Shown here: piece after piece, positions 50,104 through 59,499 of the stretch
Position numbering within the stretch: position 1 is the stretch's first letter
How the letters are laid out: every line of letters begins with the position of its first letter
Assembly (NCBI GenBank): GCA_004553495.1
Contig: SFLE01000007.1
Span: 1 to 60,544, forward strand
From: Clostridiales bacterium
GTDB taxonomy: Bacteria > Bacillota > Clostridia > Oscillospirales > Oscillospiraceae
Length of the DNA: 60,544 nucleotides
Direction: 5' to 3'
Notes under the pieces: model-generated
Seen by the model: the letters and a program-made list of their open reading frames with translations, nothing else
Databases searched by the model: none
What the model was told of the DNA's origin: nothing
Program-made: the position numbers and the translations under genes

Positions 50104-51033
50104 ATGCCTACTTTTAACGATTTTTATTTTGATTCGAGCACCGGCAAAAACCATATCCATGTCAGAAGATGCATTCCCGATGTACCCGTGCGCGGCTATG
50201 TGCAGATAATGCACGGCATTGCCGAGCACATAGAGAGATATGATGATTTCATGCAGTTTCTCGCCGAAAACGGCTTTGTAGCCGTCGGCACCGACCATCT
50301 CGGTCACGGAAAAACGATAGAAGCGCCCGAGCAGAAGGGCTTTCTCGCCGACAAAAACGGCTGGGACTACATAATCAAGGACGAGGAGATCCTCCGCCGC
50401 GCAATGGAAAAGACCTACCCCGGCATACCGTTTATACTGTTCGGTCACAGTATGGGCAGCTTTATGGCGCGCACACATCTTATCCGCTATCCCGGCGCTT
50501 TTGACGCAGCCATCATAAGCGGCACCGGCAATCAGGGCGCAGCGCTCGTAGGCGGCGGTCTGTTCATGGGTAACCTCGTTACCGCGCTGAAGGGCGCTCA
50601 CCACTACAGCAAGTTCCTCAACAACCTTGCTTTCGGCAGCTATAACAAAAACTATGACAAGCCCCGCACGGAGTATGACTGGCTCACGCGCGACGAGGAG
50701 GTCGTTGACAAATACATCGCCGATCCCCTCTGCGGCTTCATTCCGACATGTAGCCTGTTCAGAGACATGATGACCGGCGTTAAGTTCATAACGAATGTTG
50801 ATAACCTTGCGGCAATGAAGAAGGATATACCGGTGTATTTCATGTCCGGTGATATGGACCCCGTCGGCGAGTGCGGCAAGGGCGTAAAGCTTGCATATGA
50901 AAACTTCAAAAAAGCCGGCATGAAGGATGTTTCGCTAAAGCTCTACAAGGGCGGCAGACACGAAATGCTCAACGAGATAAACCGTGCCGAGGTATACAGC
51001 GACATTCTTGCTTGGATAAACAGCAAGATCTGA
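50104..51033 (+). CDS. Alpha/beta hydrolase, monoacylglycerol lipase/lysophospholipase-like
   Basis: A 309-residue serine hydrolase. QIMHGIAEHIERYDDFMQFL (oxyanion-hole HG motif), GFVAVGTDHLGHGKT, the nucleophile elbow GHSMGS (Ser at about residue 122), an acidic residue in SGDMDPVGECG and the His of KGGRHEMLNEINR complete the triad. This pattern is PldB/YtpA-like. It would cleave monoacylglycerols or lysophospholipids to fatty acid plus glycerol or its derivative. GGGGAGG lies 9 nt before the ATG at 50104. It is divergent from glpK. Confidence 0.88.
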   Translation: MPTFNDFYFDSSTGKNHIHVRRCIPDVPVRGYVQIMHGIAEHIERYDDFMQFLAENGFVAVGTDHLGHGKTIEAPEQKGFLADKNGWDYIIKDEEILRRAMEKTYPGIPFILFGHSMGSFMARTHLIRYPGAFDAAIISGTGNQGAALVGGGLFMGNLVTALKGAHHYSKFLNNLAFGSYNKNYDKPRTEYDWLTRDEEVVDKYIADPLCGFIPTCSLFRDMMTGVKFITNVDNLAAMKKDIPVYFMSGDMDPVGECGKGVKLAYENFKKAGMKDVSLKLYKGGRHEMLNEINRAEVYSDILAWINSKI

Positions 51034-51043
51034 TGCACGCAGC

Positions 51044-51071
51044 AAAAAAGCTCCCGAAAGGGAGCTTTTTT
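51044..51071. terminator. Bidirectional terminator
   Basis: AAAAAAGCTCCC and its complement around a GAAA tetraloop, between the lipase-like gene and the converging mreB-like gene. Confidence 0.92.
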
Positions 51072-51072
51072 A

Positions 51073-52107
51073 TCATCTTCTCATTTCGCGGTTGCGCAGG
51101 AAGTTCATCATGCCGTCCTGCATATTATCAAGCTGCGCAAGGAGCTTTCCGGCACCGTGAGCAGCGCACGCGAGGGGATCGTCAACTATCATGGTCCTGA
51201 TATGCGTGCTGTCCTCTATCATTCTGTCCATACCGTACAGCAGGCTGCCGCCGCCGGACAGGATCATTCCGTTTATGCCGAGGTCGCCGATGAGCTCGGG
51301 CGGCGTGCGCTCAAGAACGGAGTGGACATTTTCGAGGATGAGCTTTGCCGGCTCTCTGAGAACATCCATGAGCTCCTCCGCCGTCACCGTTACGGTGCGC
51401 GGAAGCCCCTTTATGAGGCAGCGCCCCTTGACCTCCATGCTGTCGGGCGCATCATCTCTCGGGAAAAGTCCGCCGATGTTTATTTTTATCTCCTCGGCAG
51501 TCATAGCGCCGATGAGCAGATTGTGCTTTTTCTTTATATATCTGACTATCGCTTCATCAAAGCTGCTGCCGGCTATTTTTATCGACTCGCACTCGGCAAC
51601 GCCGCCCATGGATACGACCGCTATCTCGGTGGTGCCGCCTCCGATGTCGATGACCATGTTGCCATCGGGCTTTTTAATGTCAACGCCAGCGCCGATAGCG
51701 GTGGCTACTGCGGTCTCAACAAGGTAGACCTTGCGCGCACCGGCTTCTATCGCGGCATCGATAACGGCGCGTTCTTCAACTCCGGTGATGCTGCTCGGTA
51801 CGCACATAAGAATGCGCGGCTTGAAAAGGCTGAACGATGTTATTCGGCTGACGAGCTCGCGCAGCATGAGCGCCGACATATCGTAATCGGATATTACGCC
51901 TGCTCTTATCGGGTGTATGGCAACGACATTTGCCGGAGTTCTGCCGAGCGTTTTCTTTGCCTCCTCGCCGATCTTGAGCATTTTATCCTTGACTTTATCG
52001 ACCGCAACAACGGTCGGCTCGCGCAGCGCCAGCCCCTTGCCCTGAACAAAGACAAGAGTATTGGATGTACCCATATCGACTGCTATATCTCTTTCATATA
52101 TGACCAT
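51073..52107 (-). CDS. mreB: MreB/Mbl-family rod-shape protein
   Basis: A 344-residue actin-like ATPase. DIAVDMGTSNTLVFVQGKGL (phosphate 1), AVATAIGAGVDIKKPDGNMVIDIGGGTTEIAVV (phosphate 2 region) and GINGMILSGGGSLLYGMDRMI (adenosine motif) are all present. It guides peptidoglycan insertion along the side wall. The ATG at 52107 has GGAG upstream. No mreC or mreD follows, so this is a solitary copy, like Mbl or MreBH in Bacillus, and a second mreB may exist elsewhere. Confidence 0.93.
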   Translation of the reverse strand: MVIYERDIAVDMGTSNTLVFVQGKGLALREPTVVAVDKVKDKMLKIGEEAKKTLGRTPANVVAIHPIRAGVISDYDMSALMLRELVSRITSFSLFKPRILMCVPSSITGVEERAVIDAAIEAGARKVYLVETAVATAIGAGVDIKKPDGNMVIDIGGGTTEIAVVSMGGVAECESIKIAGSSFDEAIVRYIKKKHNLLIGAMTAEEIKINIGGLFPRDDAPDSMEVKGRCLIKGLPRTVTVTAEELMDVLREPAKLILENVHSVLERTPPELIGDLGINGMILSGGGSLLYGMDRMIEDSTHIRTMIVDDPLACAAHGAGKLLAQLDNMQDGMMNFLRNREMRR

Positions 52108-52178
52108 ATTACGCTCCGATCTGCCGCAGACGGGCCGCGGCAAGGTTTATTTTATATTCTGTCCAAATTATTCCGGCG

Positions 52179-52826
52179 TCAATCCTCATGACGGGCAAGC
52201 GTTACGCAATATACGCATTTTGCGCCCGATTTTTTCAAAACACGCGCGGCCTCGCCGAGCGTTGAGCCGGTCGTGACGACATCGTCAACGAGCAGGATGT
52301 ACTTATCTCTGACATCTGCGTCAGGATAGAGCACATATGCTCCCGCAACATTGCTGCGGCGCTGCTTTGCATCGCGCGTTGTTGACTGTGCCGCGTTGTT
52401 CTTGACCTTTCTCAGCGTGGGCACGCATGGAAGACCCACTCGCGCGGATATTTCCTTTGCAAGCAGATACGCCTGATCATAGCCTCTTTTACGCAGGCGC
52501 GCCTTACTCAACGGTATCCATGATACCATACTGATACCGCCGCAATCAAGATTATTTTCGACACACTCTGCCATTATCTCGCCGTACCGCCGGCTATATG
52601 CCGAGCAGCCGTAGAATTTATACCGATGGATGGAGTCGCGGACATTATCCTTGTAGTACAGCGGCGAAATACATTTATCAACGAAGGTAAACTTCTGATA
52701 TATGCTGTCGCCCTTTGTGTATGGGAGCTTACTTACGCACTCATCGCATATATCCCCGTTTTCAAGAACACTGTTGCAGAAAACACATTTCCACGGATAT
52801 ATGAGGCTGACTATGTATTCAAGCAT
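52179..52826 (-). CDS. comF: ComF-family phosphoribosyltransferase-like protein
   Basis: A 215-residue protein. A zinc finger opens it (CVFCNSVLENGDICDEC), followed by SPLYYKDNVRDSIHRYKFYG and WIPLSKARLRKRGYDQAYLLA, and the PRPP-binding loop ILLVDDVVTTGSTLGEAARVL. ComF proteins take part in DNA uptake in competent bacteria and in PRPP-dependent chemistry that is still undefined. The start overlaps the end of the RecD2 gene by 8 nt. ATGs at 52832 and 52826 are both possible; the second matches the usual length. Confidence 0.9.
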   Translation of the reverse strand: MLEYIVSLIYPWKCVFCNSVLENGDICDECVSKLPYTKGDSIYQKFTFVDKCISPLYYKDNVRDSIHRYKFYGCSAYSRRYGEIMAECVENNLDCGGISMVSWIPLSKARLRKRGYDQAYLLAKEISARVGLPCVPTLRKVKNNAAQSTTRDAKQRRSNVAGAYVLYPDADVRDKYILLVDDVVTTGSTLGEAARVLKKSGAKCVYCVTLARHED

Positions 52827-55023
52827 TTTCATCCGCAAGTCTTATCCTGAGCGCGCTGTAGCGGCGCGACTGCTTGTGATTATCTATCATCCGGTGAGCT
52901 ACCGAATCGTCGCCTACCATAATAAGAAGCTGCTTTGCACGGGTAACGGCGGTATAAAGCACTCCGCGCGTTAAAAGCATCTGGACTCCGGAGTTCAACG
53001 CAAGGATCACCGCCGTGTACTCACTGCCCTGAGACTTGTGAACCGTGAGCGCCCATGCGTGCTCAAGCTCGCCGAGCATATCAAAGCCATAGTATGCCAG
53101 CTTGTCCTCATAATCGACGGTAACAGACTCCGATGCCGTGTCGATCTCAGAGATGACGCCGATGTCGCCGTTATATATACCCGTACCGCTCTGACCGTTT
53201 TTGCCCTTCCAGATTATATCGTAGTTGTTCTTTATCTGTATCACTCTATCGCCGGTGCGGAAAACGGTTTCGCCGAAGAGCTTTTCCTTTTTGTTCTCGG
53301 CCGGCGGATTTAGAGCCTCCTGCAGGCGGCGGTTGAGGTTCGTTGTACCCGTTTCGCCCTTTCTGCTTGGCGAGAGCACCTGTATCTGATTTTGGGGGAT
53401 CTTCATGTTCTCCGGCAGACGGCGGCGGCAGAGCTCAACGATGGTCTCAACGCATGAGCCGCCCTGCAATCTGCGCAGACGGAAAAAGTCTCCGCTGTTT
53501 TCGTTGAAATCAGGATGCTCTCCCCTGTTTATCATGTGGGCATTGCGCACTATACGGCTGTCTGCCTTCTGACGGAATATCTCGGTCAGCCGCACAGTGG
53601 GCACCGTGCCGCTTTTGATTATATCGGAAAACACATTGCCCGGTCCTACCGACGGGAGCTGGTCGGCATCGCCGACGAGGAGCACGCGGCAGTTGGGCTT
53701 CAGTGCCTTCAATATTGCGTGCATAAGTGTTATGTCAACCATCGAGCACTCGTCGATGATGAGCGCATCGCAGGCGAGCTTATCCTCCTCGTTTTTTGCA
53801 AACACTACCGCTTCGCCGTCCTCGGACATTTTTGCGCCCAGCATGCGGTGTATGGTCGATGCCTCCACGCCGCACAGCTCGCTCATGCGCTTTGCCGCTC
53901 TTCCGGTGGGCGCCGCAAGATATGTTTCGAGCTCAAGCTCATCGTAGAGGGCTAAGACAGCCTTCAGGATAGTTGTTTTGCCGGTTCCCGGACCACCGGT
54001 TATTACGAGGATATTGCTGTTTGCGGCAAGGGCGATGGCATCGCGCTGCATTGGGGCATATTCAATGCCGTTTGCCTTTTCAAGGCGCGCTATGAGCTTA
54101 TCTACTGCGTGAGCGGTGCTGCCAGCGCGCTTACTCATGCTTTTTATCCTCTCGGCGGTGTAGGTCTCTGCCTCGAAAAGATTTGCCAGATAGCAGGCTT
54201 CAAGTCCCGCGATTTTATCGCATACTACCTCCCCCGTTTCGCAGAGCTTATCGACCGCTTCATCGGCAAGCTCCGGTGTTACGCCTATTAGCTGCGCCGT
54301 TGCTGCGGTGAGCTTTCCGCGCGGTATGAAGCAGTGACCGTTGCCGGAGTTGTGAATTAGTTCAAATGTGACCGCCGCGCATACACGGTTCATGCTGTCG
54401 CCGTCTATGCCGAGTGAAAGCGCAAGCGAGTCCGCCTCGGCAAAGCTCGCGCCGATGTGCGACGAGGAGAGGATATACGGATTTTCGTGCACGACCTCAA
54501 TGGCGGAGTTGCCGTAAAACCTGAACATTCTGAGCGCGAATATTGGCTGGATGCCGTATGAGCACAGAAACTCGGTCAGCCGCCTGACACCCGCCTGCTT
54601 TTTAAAGCCGGCGCATATGTCCTTTGCCTTTGAACTGCTGATGCCCTTAATTTCGGCAAGCTGCTCCGGATGCATCTCGAGAACATCCAGAGCCCTGTCG
54701 CCGAATTTATCGACTATGAGCGCCGCAGTGGCGGGTCCTATGCCGCGCACGGTGCCTCCTGCAAGATATTCGTATATCTCCGGTGCGGAGGTTGGCAGCG
54801 TGCGGCTGCACTGTTCTATCTTGAACTGCTTGCCGTGCTGGGCATGGGTCATCCACGCTCCCTCGGCGGAGATCATTTCGCCCGGAGCTATGTACGGAAG
54901 GCATCCGACCGCCGTGATCGTCTGCCCGTCGTCAAGGTCTATGCGCACAACGCCGTATCCGTTTTCGTCGTTTCTGAATATTACGGCCGCAACGCTGCCG
55001 TTTATCTCGCTTAGTTCCTGCAT
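52819..55023 (-). CDS. recD2: RecD2-like ATP-dependent DNA helicase
   Basis: A 734-residue superfamily 1B (5'-3') helicase. An OB-like N-terminus (INGSVAAVIFRNDENGYGVVRI) and helix-hairpin-helix region (GGTVRGIGPATAALIVDKFG) precede Walker A VITGGPGTGKTTILKAV (near residue 345), Walker B DECSMVD, LVGDADQLPSVGPG (motif III), and motif VI HKSQGSEY ... VLYTAVTRAKQLL. The long N-terminal region marks RecD2, the form in bacteria without RecBC, which unwinds duplexes with 5' overhangs in repair. It starts 1 nt after the small membrane protein gene and overlaps comF. Confidence 0.93.
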   Translation of the reverse strand: MQELSEINGSVAAVIFRNDENGYGVVRIDLDDGQTITAVGCLPYIAPGEMISAEGAWMTHAQHGKQFKIEQCSRTLPTSAPEIYEYLAGGTVRGIGPATAALIVDKFGDRALDVLEMHPEQLAEIKGISSSKAKDICAGFKKQAGVRRLTEFLCSYGIQPIFALRMFRFYGNSAIEVVHENPYILSSSHIGASFAEADSLALSLGIDGDSMNRVCAAVTFELIHNSGNGHCFIPRGKLTAATAQLIGVTPELADEAVDKLCETGEVVCDKIAGLEACYLANLFEAETYTAERIKSMSKRAGSTAHAVDKLIARLEKANGIEYAPMQRDAIALAANSNILVITGGPGTGKTTILKAVLALYDELELETYLAAPTGRAAKRMSELCGVEASTIHRMLGAKMSEDGEAVVFAKNEEDKLACDALIIDECSMVDITLMHAILKALKPNCRVLLVGDADQLPSVGPGNVFSDIIKSGTVPTVRLTEIFRQKADSRIVRNAHMINRGEHPDFNENSGDFFRLRRLQGGSCVETIVELCRRRLPENMKIPQNQIQVLSPSRKGETGTTNLNRRLQEALNPPAENKKEKLFGETVFRTGDRVIQIKNNYDIIWKGKNGQSGTGIYNGDIGVISEIDTASESVTVDYEDKLAYYGFDMLGELEHAWALTVHKSQGSEYTAVILALNSGVQMLLTRGVLYTAVTRAKQLLIMVGDDSVAHRMIDNHKQSRRYSALRIRLADENA

Positions 55024-55024
55024 T

Positions 55025-55333
55025 CTATCCGTCCTCTGTGTATTCTATGCACCTGTACTGTGCTTGAAAGCGCTTTGCAACGCTGCGGGTCAGCTCATCC
55101 GGAGCATTGGCAGATATGAGTATATCTGCTTTCAATGTTCCGTTTTCGCGCAGCCATATGAGACTTCTGAGCGTGTACTCTATCGCCGGTTCCGCGCCGT
55201 TTATGCGCAGTATCATCCTTGCGTCAGTATTCTTTCCAAGTCTGACCGGAGTGAGCAGCAGCCCCTTTACCGACCAGATGATAAACCACAGCACCGCTGC
55301 CGCCGCAAATCCGACCGCAATATAAACCGTCAT
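55025..55333 (-). CDS. Small membrane-anchored hypothetical protein (102 aa)
   Basis: I do not recognise it. One membrane helix (VYIAVGFAAAAVLWFIIWSV) at the N-terminus is followed by a ~75-residue soluble domain (ARMILRINGAEPAIEYTLRS, ADILISANAPDELTRSVAKRF). The alternating beta/alpha pattern with ILISANAPD resembles the start of a nucleotide-diphospho-sugar glycosyltransferase fold, but it is far too short for one. GGAGG lies 7 nt before the ATG at 55333. It is the first gene of a recD2-comF transcript, which hints at DNA uptake or repair, though only by position. Confidence 0.7.
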   Translation of the reverse strand: MTVYIAVGFAAAAVLWFIIWSVKGLLLTPVRLGKNTDARMILRINGAEPAIEYTLRSLIWLRENGTLKADILISANAPDELTRSVAKRFQAQYRCIEYTEDG

Positions 55334-55377
55334 TTTCACCCCTCCCGTATCATTTTACGGGAGGAATGCCCGATCTG

Positions 55378-58209
55378 TTAAAGCATCTTTTTAAGAAATT
55401 GCCCTGTATAGCTCTCGGGCGTTTCGGCACACTGCTCGGGAGTGCCCTCGAAAACGAGCGTTCCGCCGCCGTCGCCGCCCTCGGGTCCGAGGTCGATGAT
55501 GTAGTCGGCGGTTTTAATGACATCAAGGTTATGCTCTATTATGACCACCGTGTTTCCGGCATCGGCAAGCTTGTCGATGATATGGAGCAGCTTGTGCACA
55601 TCCGCCATATGAAGTCCCGTGGTCGGCTCATCGAGGATATACACCGTTGAGCCCGTGCTGCGGCGCGAAAGCTCGGTAGCGAGCTTTACTCGCTGTGCCT
55701 CGCCGCCGGAAAGCGTTGTGCTCGACTGCCCGAGCTGGACATAGCCGAGCCCGACCTCATAGAGCGTGTCGAGCTTTGCCTTGAGCTTTGGCAGGTTTTC
55801 AAAGAATGTGCACGCCTCTTCAACTGTCATTTCGAGAATATCGCTTATATTTTTGCCCTTATAGCGCACCTCGAGCGTTTCTCTGTTATAGCGTTTGCCC
55901 TTGCACACCTCGCAGGGTACATAAACATCCGGCAAAAAGTGCATTTCTATCTTCTGAACGCCGTCGCCCTTGCAGGCTTCACAGCGTCCGCCCTTGACAT
56001 TGAAGGAAAACCTTCCGGAGTTATAGCCGCGCAGACGCGCATCCTCGGTAGACGCGAACAGCTCTCTTATGTCGTTAAACAGCCCCGTGTAGGTTGCAGG
56101 ATTTGATCTCGGCGTTCTTCCTATGGGGCTCTGGTCAATGTCTATGACCTTGTCGATGTCGTCGATGCCGCTTATGCCCGCGCATTTTCCCGGTTTTACC
56201 TTTGCTCTGTTTTTCTTCTGAGCAAGGGTCTTGTACAGTATCTCGTTTACAAGGCTTGATTTGCCGCTGCCGGAAACACCGGTAACGCAGGTTATAACGC
56301 CCTTGGGTATCTTCACATCTATGCCCTTGAGATTGTGCTCGGCTGCACCGTGAACGGTGATAAAGCCCTTATCGGCGCTCCGCCGCTGCGCGGGTACAGG
56401 GATTTTTCGCTTGCCGCTGAGGTACTGCCCCGTGAGCGACTCCGGGCAGGCGCATATATCGCTGACACTGCCGGCACAAACAACATTGCCGCCGTGCACT
56501 CCCGCTCCGGGACCTATATCGACGATATAATCGGCAGCACGCATGGTGTCCTCATCGTGCTCAACGACAATAAGCGTATTGCCGAGATCGCGCAGATCCA
56601 TGAGCGTTTTCAAAAGCTTTTCGTTATCGCGCTGGTGAAGTCCTATGCTCGGCTCATCGAGGATATACAGAACACCCGTGAGCGATGCGCCTATCTGCGT
56701 TGCAAGCCTTATGCGCTGGCTCTCGCCGCCCGACAGCGTTGCCGCACCGCGTGAAAGGCTCAGATACTGCAGGCCGACATTTTTAAGGAAGCCCAAACGA
56801 GCTTTTATCTCCTTGATTATCCTGTCGGCAATTATATGCTCTTTTTCGCTCAGCTCAAGTCCGTCAACAAAATTTATCGCCTCAATGACCGACATATCGC
56901 CCATTTGGGCAATGTTTATGCCGCCTACGGTGACGGCGAGCGCTTCCTTGCGAAGCCGCTGACCGCCGCAGTCGGGGCACCTGACCTCGGACATGCACTC
57001 TTCTATCTCCGCGCGCATTGCCGGACTCTGCGTTTCGTAGTACCTACGCTCAAGGTTATTGCATATGCCTTCAAACGGGCGCGAGAACTTGCCCGCAAAC
57101 GAGCTGTTCTTGCGCTCTCTTTCATACGAAAGGTCAAGCGTTTCGCCCTTTGTGCCGTAAAGAAGAATATCCTTTACTCCCTTGGGCAGATCGCATATGG
57201 GCGTGTCGAGCGTAAACCCGTATTTCTCGGCAAGAGCATTGTAATACATTGCTGCGATGGAGTCGGCACCCGAGCTCCAGCCGGTGGCGTTTATTGCGCC
57301 GCCGGATATGCTCAGGCTGTCGTCCGGAATTATGAGCTCCGGATCGACGAGAAGCTGCATACCGAGTCCGTCGCACTTGGGGCAGGCTCCGTAAGGCGTG
57401 TTGAACGAGAACATTCGCGGCGTGAGCTCTTCAATGGATATACCACAGTCGGGACAGGCGTAGTTCTGGGAAAACAGCATCTGCCTGTTCTCGCCGACTA
57501 TATCCGCAACAACAAGCCCGTTTGCCAGAGCCGCCGCCGTTTCGACCGAGTCGGCAAGCCGGCGGGATATGCCGTCTTTTATCGCAACTCTGTCAACGAC
57601 GATCTCTATCGTGTGCTTTTTGTTTTTATCAAGCTCAATATCCTCGCTGAGCTCGTACATGCTGCCGTCTACGCGAACGCGGACATAACCCGAGCGGCGG
57701 GCATCTTCAAACACCTTGACATACTCGCCCTTGCGTGCGCGCACGACAGGCGCGAGTATCATGAGCTTTGTGCCGCTTGGCAGCAGCATAAGCTGGTCGA
57801 TTATCTGGTCAACGGTCTGCTGCCGGATCTCCTTGCCGCATTTGGGGCAGTGCGGCTTGCCTATGCGAGCCCACAAAAGGCGCATATAGTCATATATCTC
57901 CGTTACCGTACCGACGGTAGAGCGCGGGTTGCGCGATCCGGTTTTCTGGTCGATGGATATTGCCGGAGAAAGTCCCTGAATATAGTCGAGATCCGGCTTG
58001 TCCATCTGCCCGAGGAACTGACGGGCATACGAGGACAGGCTCTCGACATACCTGCGCTGACCCTCGGCATAGATTGTGTCAAACGCAAGGCTCGATTTGC
58101 CGCTGCCGGATACTCCCGTCATGACGATGAGCTTATTGCGAGGTATCTCAATATCAATGTTTTTAAGGTTATTGACTCTTGCGCCTTTAATTTTTATATA
58201 ATCAGTCAT
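55378..58209 (-). CDS. uvrA: Excinuclease ABC subunit A
   Basis: A 943-residue protein that finds bulky DNA lesions and loads UvrB. It has two ABC ATPase halves: Walker A GVSGSGKSSLAFDTI (N-terminal) and GVSGSGKSSLVNEI (C-terminal); signatures LSGGESQRIRLATQIG and LSGGEAQRVKLATEL; and zinc modules with CPKCGKEI, CPDC...CPKCDG and CEAC...CEVC pairs. Length and order are typical. The ATG overlaps the end of the ybaK-like gene by 8 nt. No uvrB is adjacent in the window. Confidence 0.97.
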   Translation of the reverse strand: MTDYIKIKGARVNNLKNIDIEIPRNKLIVMTGVSGSGKSSLAFDTIYAEGQRRYVESLSSYARQFLGQMDKPDLDYIQGLSPAISIDQKTGSRNPRSTVGTVTEIYDYMRLLWARIGKPHCPKCGKEIRQQTVDQIIDQLMLLPSGTKLMILAPVVRARKGEYVKVFEDARRSGYVRVRVDGSMYELSEDIELDKNKKHTIEIVVDRVAIKDGISRRLADSVETAAALANGLVVADIVGENRQMLFSQNYACPDCGISIEELTPRMFSFNTPYGACPKCDGLGMQLLVDPELIIPDDSLSISGGAINATGWSSGADSIAAMYYNALAEKYGFTLDTPICDLPKGVKDILLYGTKGETLDLSYERERKNSSFAGKFSRPFEGICNNLERRYYETQSPAMRAEIEECMSEVRCPDCGGQRLRKEALAVTVGGINIAQMGDMSVIEAINFVDGLELSEKEHIIADRIIKEIKARLGFLKNVGLQYLSLSRGAATLSGGESQRIRLATQIGASLTGVLYILDEPSIGLHQRDNEKLLKTLMDLRDLGNTLIVVEHDEDTMRAADYIVDIGPGAGVHGGNVVCAGSVSDICACPESLTGQYLSGKRKIPVPAQRRSADKGFITVHGAAEHNLKGIDVKIPKGVITCVTGVSGSGKSSLVNEILYKTLAQKKNRAKVKPGKCAGISGIDDIDKVIDIDQSPIGRTPRSNPATYTGLFNDIRELFASTEDARLRGYNSGRFSFNVKGGRCEACKGDGVQKIEMHFLPDVYVPCEVCKGKRYNRETLEVRYKGKNISDILEMTVEEACTFFENLPKLKAKLDTLYEVGLGYVQLGQSSTTLSGGEAQRVKLATELSRRSTGSTVYILDEPTTGLHMADVHKLLHIIDKLADAGNTVVIIEHNLDVIKTADYIIDLGPEGGDGGGTLVFEGTPEQCAETPESYTGQFLKKML

Positions 58210-58687
58210 TTTCGCTTACCAGTTCTGCAAAATTTGCACGCGTGAGCTTCGCCAGATCCTCCGGCGCAAGCTCTACCTGATACCCGATCTTTCCGGCACT
58301 GACCATCATGGTCGGATAATTGAGCGCGCTTTTATCTATAAATGTCTTGTACTGCTTTTTCATGCCTATCGGCGAGCATCCGCCGCGCACATACCCCGTC
58401 AGTGCATTTATCTCGCTGACATGGATCATCGCTATCGACTTCTCCCCCGCCGCCTTTGCCGCCTTTTTAAGGTCGAGCTCGCCGGTGACCGGCACATCGA
58501 AAACATATATTGCCTTGCTCGCGCCGCGCGCGACAAGGGTCTTGAAAACCTGCCCCGGCTCCTGACCGCAGAGCTTTGCGACGGAGACACCATCCACCGC
58601 GTCGTCACCGTGCGGGTATTCATGCGGCGTATAGCTCACTTTCTTCTGCTCAAGAAGGCGCATGACATTGGTTTTCTGCTCTTTCAT
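58202..58687 (-). CDS. ybaK: Cys-tRNA(Pro)/Cys-tRNA(Cys) deacylase, YbaK type
   Basis: A 161-residue trans-editing enzyme that hydrolyses Cys-tRNA(Pro). YbaK hallmarks: VSYTPHEYPH near the N-terminus, QVFKTLVARG, YVFDVPVTGELDLKKAAKA with the key Lys in the DLKKAAKA segment, and GYVRGGCSPIGMKK. The ATG at 58687 has GGAGG 8 nt upstream; the 24-nt longer frame does not. It precedes uvrA with an 8-nt overlap, so the two are coupled; I know of no functional link between them. Confidence 0.93.
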   Translation of the reverse strand: MKEQKTNVMRLLEQKKVSYTPHEYPHGDDAVDGVSVAKLCGQEPGQVFKTLVARGASKAIYVFDVPVTGELDLKKAAKAAGEKSIAMIHVSEINALTGYVRGGCSPIGMKKQYKTFIDKSALNYPTMMVSAGKIGYQVELAPEDLAKLTRANFAELVSEND

Positions 58688-58756
58688 ATCGGGCTCCTCC
58701 ACATTGTGCATAATAAAATATTATACCTCGAAAACGCCTATCTTTCAATACAAAAA

Positions 58757-58780
58757 GGACTTCCGAAAACTCGGAAGTCC
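58757..58780 (-). terminator. Terminator of the TetR gene
   Basis: GGACTTCCGA (58757-58766) pairs with TCGGAAGTCC (58771-58780); on the minus strand TTTTTG follows. Confidence 0.85.
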
Positions 58781-58799
58781 AAATCTCATCTAATTCAGA

Positions 58800-59357
58800 T
58801 CAGTCTTTCTGAAATCTTGCCAGCAGATTTTCCGTGCTGCCGTCGAGTATCTTGATATAACGCTCGGTGTCGTGCTCGTCAATCTTCGGCATACCCATGT
58901 CAAACCACTGGGAGATCCAGCCGATAGCGGCGTTCACATAGAAATCACACACGAACTCCAGATCCGACCACTCGATGTTCTTGCCCTCTGCGCAGATGAC
59001 CGCAAAGCTGTGTACACAATAGTGCAGGCGGCCCTTGAAGTATCTCAGCAGATACGAGCGGTTCTGTGAGTTGAAGATGTTCAGGACAAAGGTGCGATTA
59101 TCCATGAGATACTGGAACCACTCGATAACATTCTCGCGCCACTTGTCATAATAGATCTCGTGCGGAAGAGCCTTATTCGTATCTTCCTCGAACACCCACT
59201 CGAGCAGATCATAAACATCGTCAAAGTGATAGTAGAAGGTCTGACGGTTAACGCCGCACTCCTCAACAAGATCTTTGACCGTTATCTTATCTATGGGCTT
59301 TACGGACAGCATTTTCTTCAAGGCATTCCCCAGAGCTTCTTTTGTTGAGCTTGCCAT
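58800..59357 (-). CDS. TetR family regulator, DhaS-like
   Basis: A 185-residue regulator with the helix-turn-helix DKITVKDLVEECGVNRQTFYYHFDDVYDLLEWVF (residues ~20-55). The Q-T-F-Y-Y-H-F recognition helix and the short aromatic C-terminal domain (WFQYLMDNRTFVLNIFNSQ, FYVNAAIGWISQWF) are those of the DhaS/dihydroxyacetone-kinase regulator group. No dhaKL genes lie nearby. GAGAGGT precedes the ATG. It is divergent from gluQ across 142 bp that contains an AT-rich inverted repeat. Target unknown. Confidence 0.88.
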   Translation of the reverse strand: MASSTKEALGNALKKMLSVKPIDKITVKDLVEECGVNRQTFYYHFDDVYDLLEWVFEEDTNKALPHEIYYDKWRENVIEWFQYLMDNRTFVLNIFNSQNRSYLLRYFKGRLHYCVHSFAVICAEGKNIEWSDLEFVCDFYVNAAIGWISQWFDMGMPKIDEHDTERYIKILDGSTENLLARFQKD

Positions 59358-59431
59358 ATCTATTACCTCTCTTACTAATACAGCATATTATTTGTTATAA
59401 CTATATCATATGTCCAGCGAAAATGGTAGCT

Positions 59432-59469
59432 TTATATTTAAATTTTTCTCGAAATATGTTTAAATATAA
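59432..59469. repeat. AT-rich 11-bp inverted repeat between the TetR and gluQ genes
   Basis: TTATATTTAAA (59432-59442) and its exact complement (59459-59469) are separated by 16 bp, between the TetR gene and gluQ. It could be an operator or only AT-rich promoter DNA. Confidence 0.35.
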
Positions 59470-59499
59470 GCATCTATAACCGTATACAGGGTGATGTTG

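Noticed and set aside
56836..58245. 469-codon plus-strand frame over uvrA
   Set aside because: Antisense to clear UvrA motifs; no homology signal and an unlikely composition.
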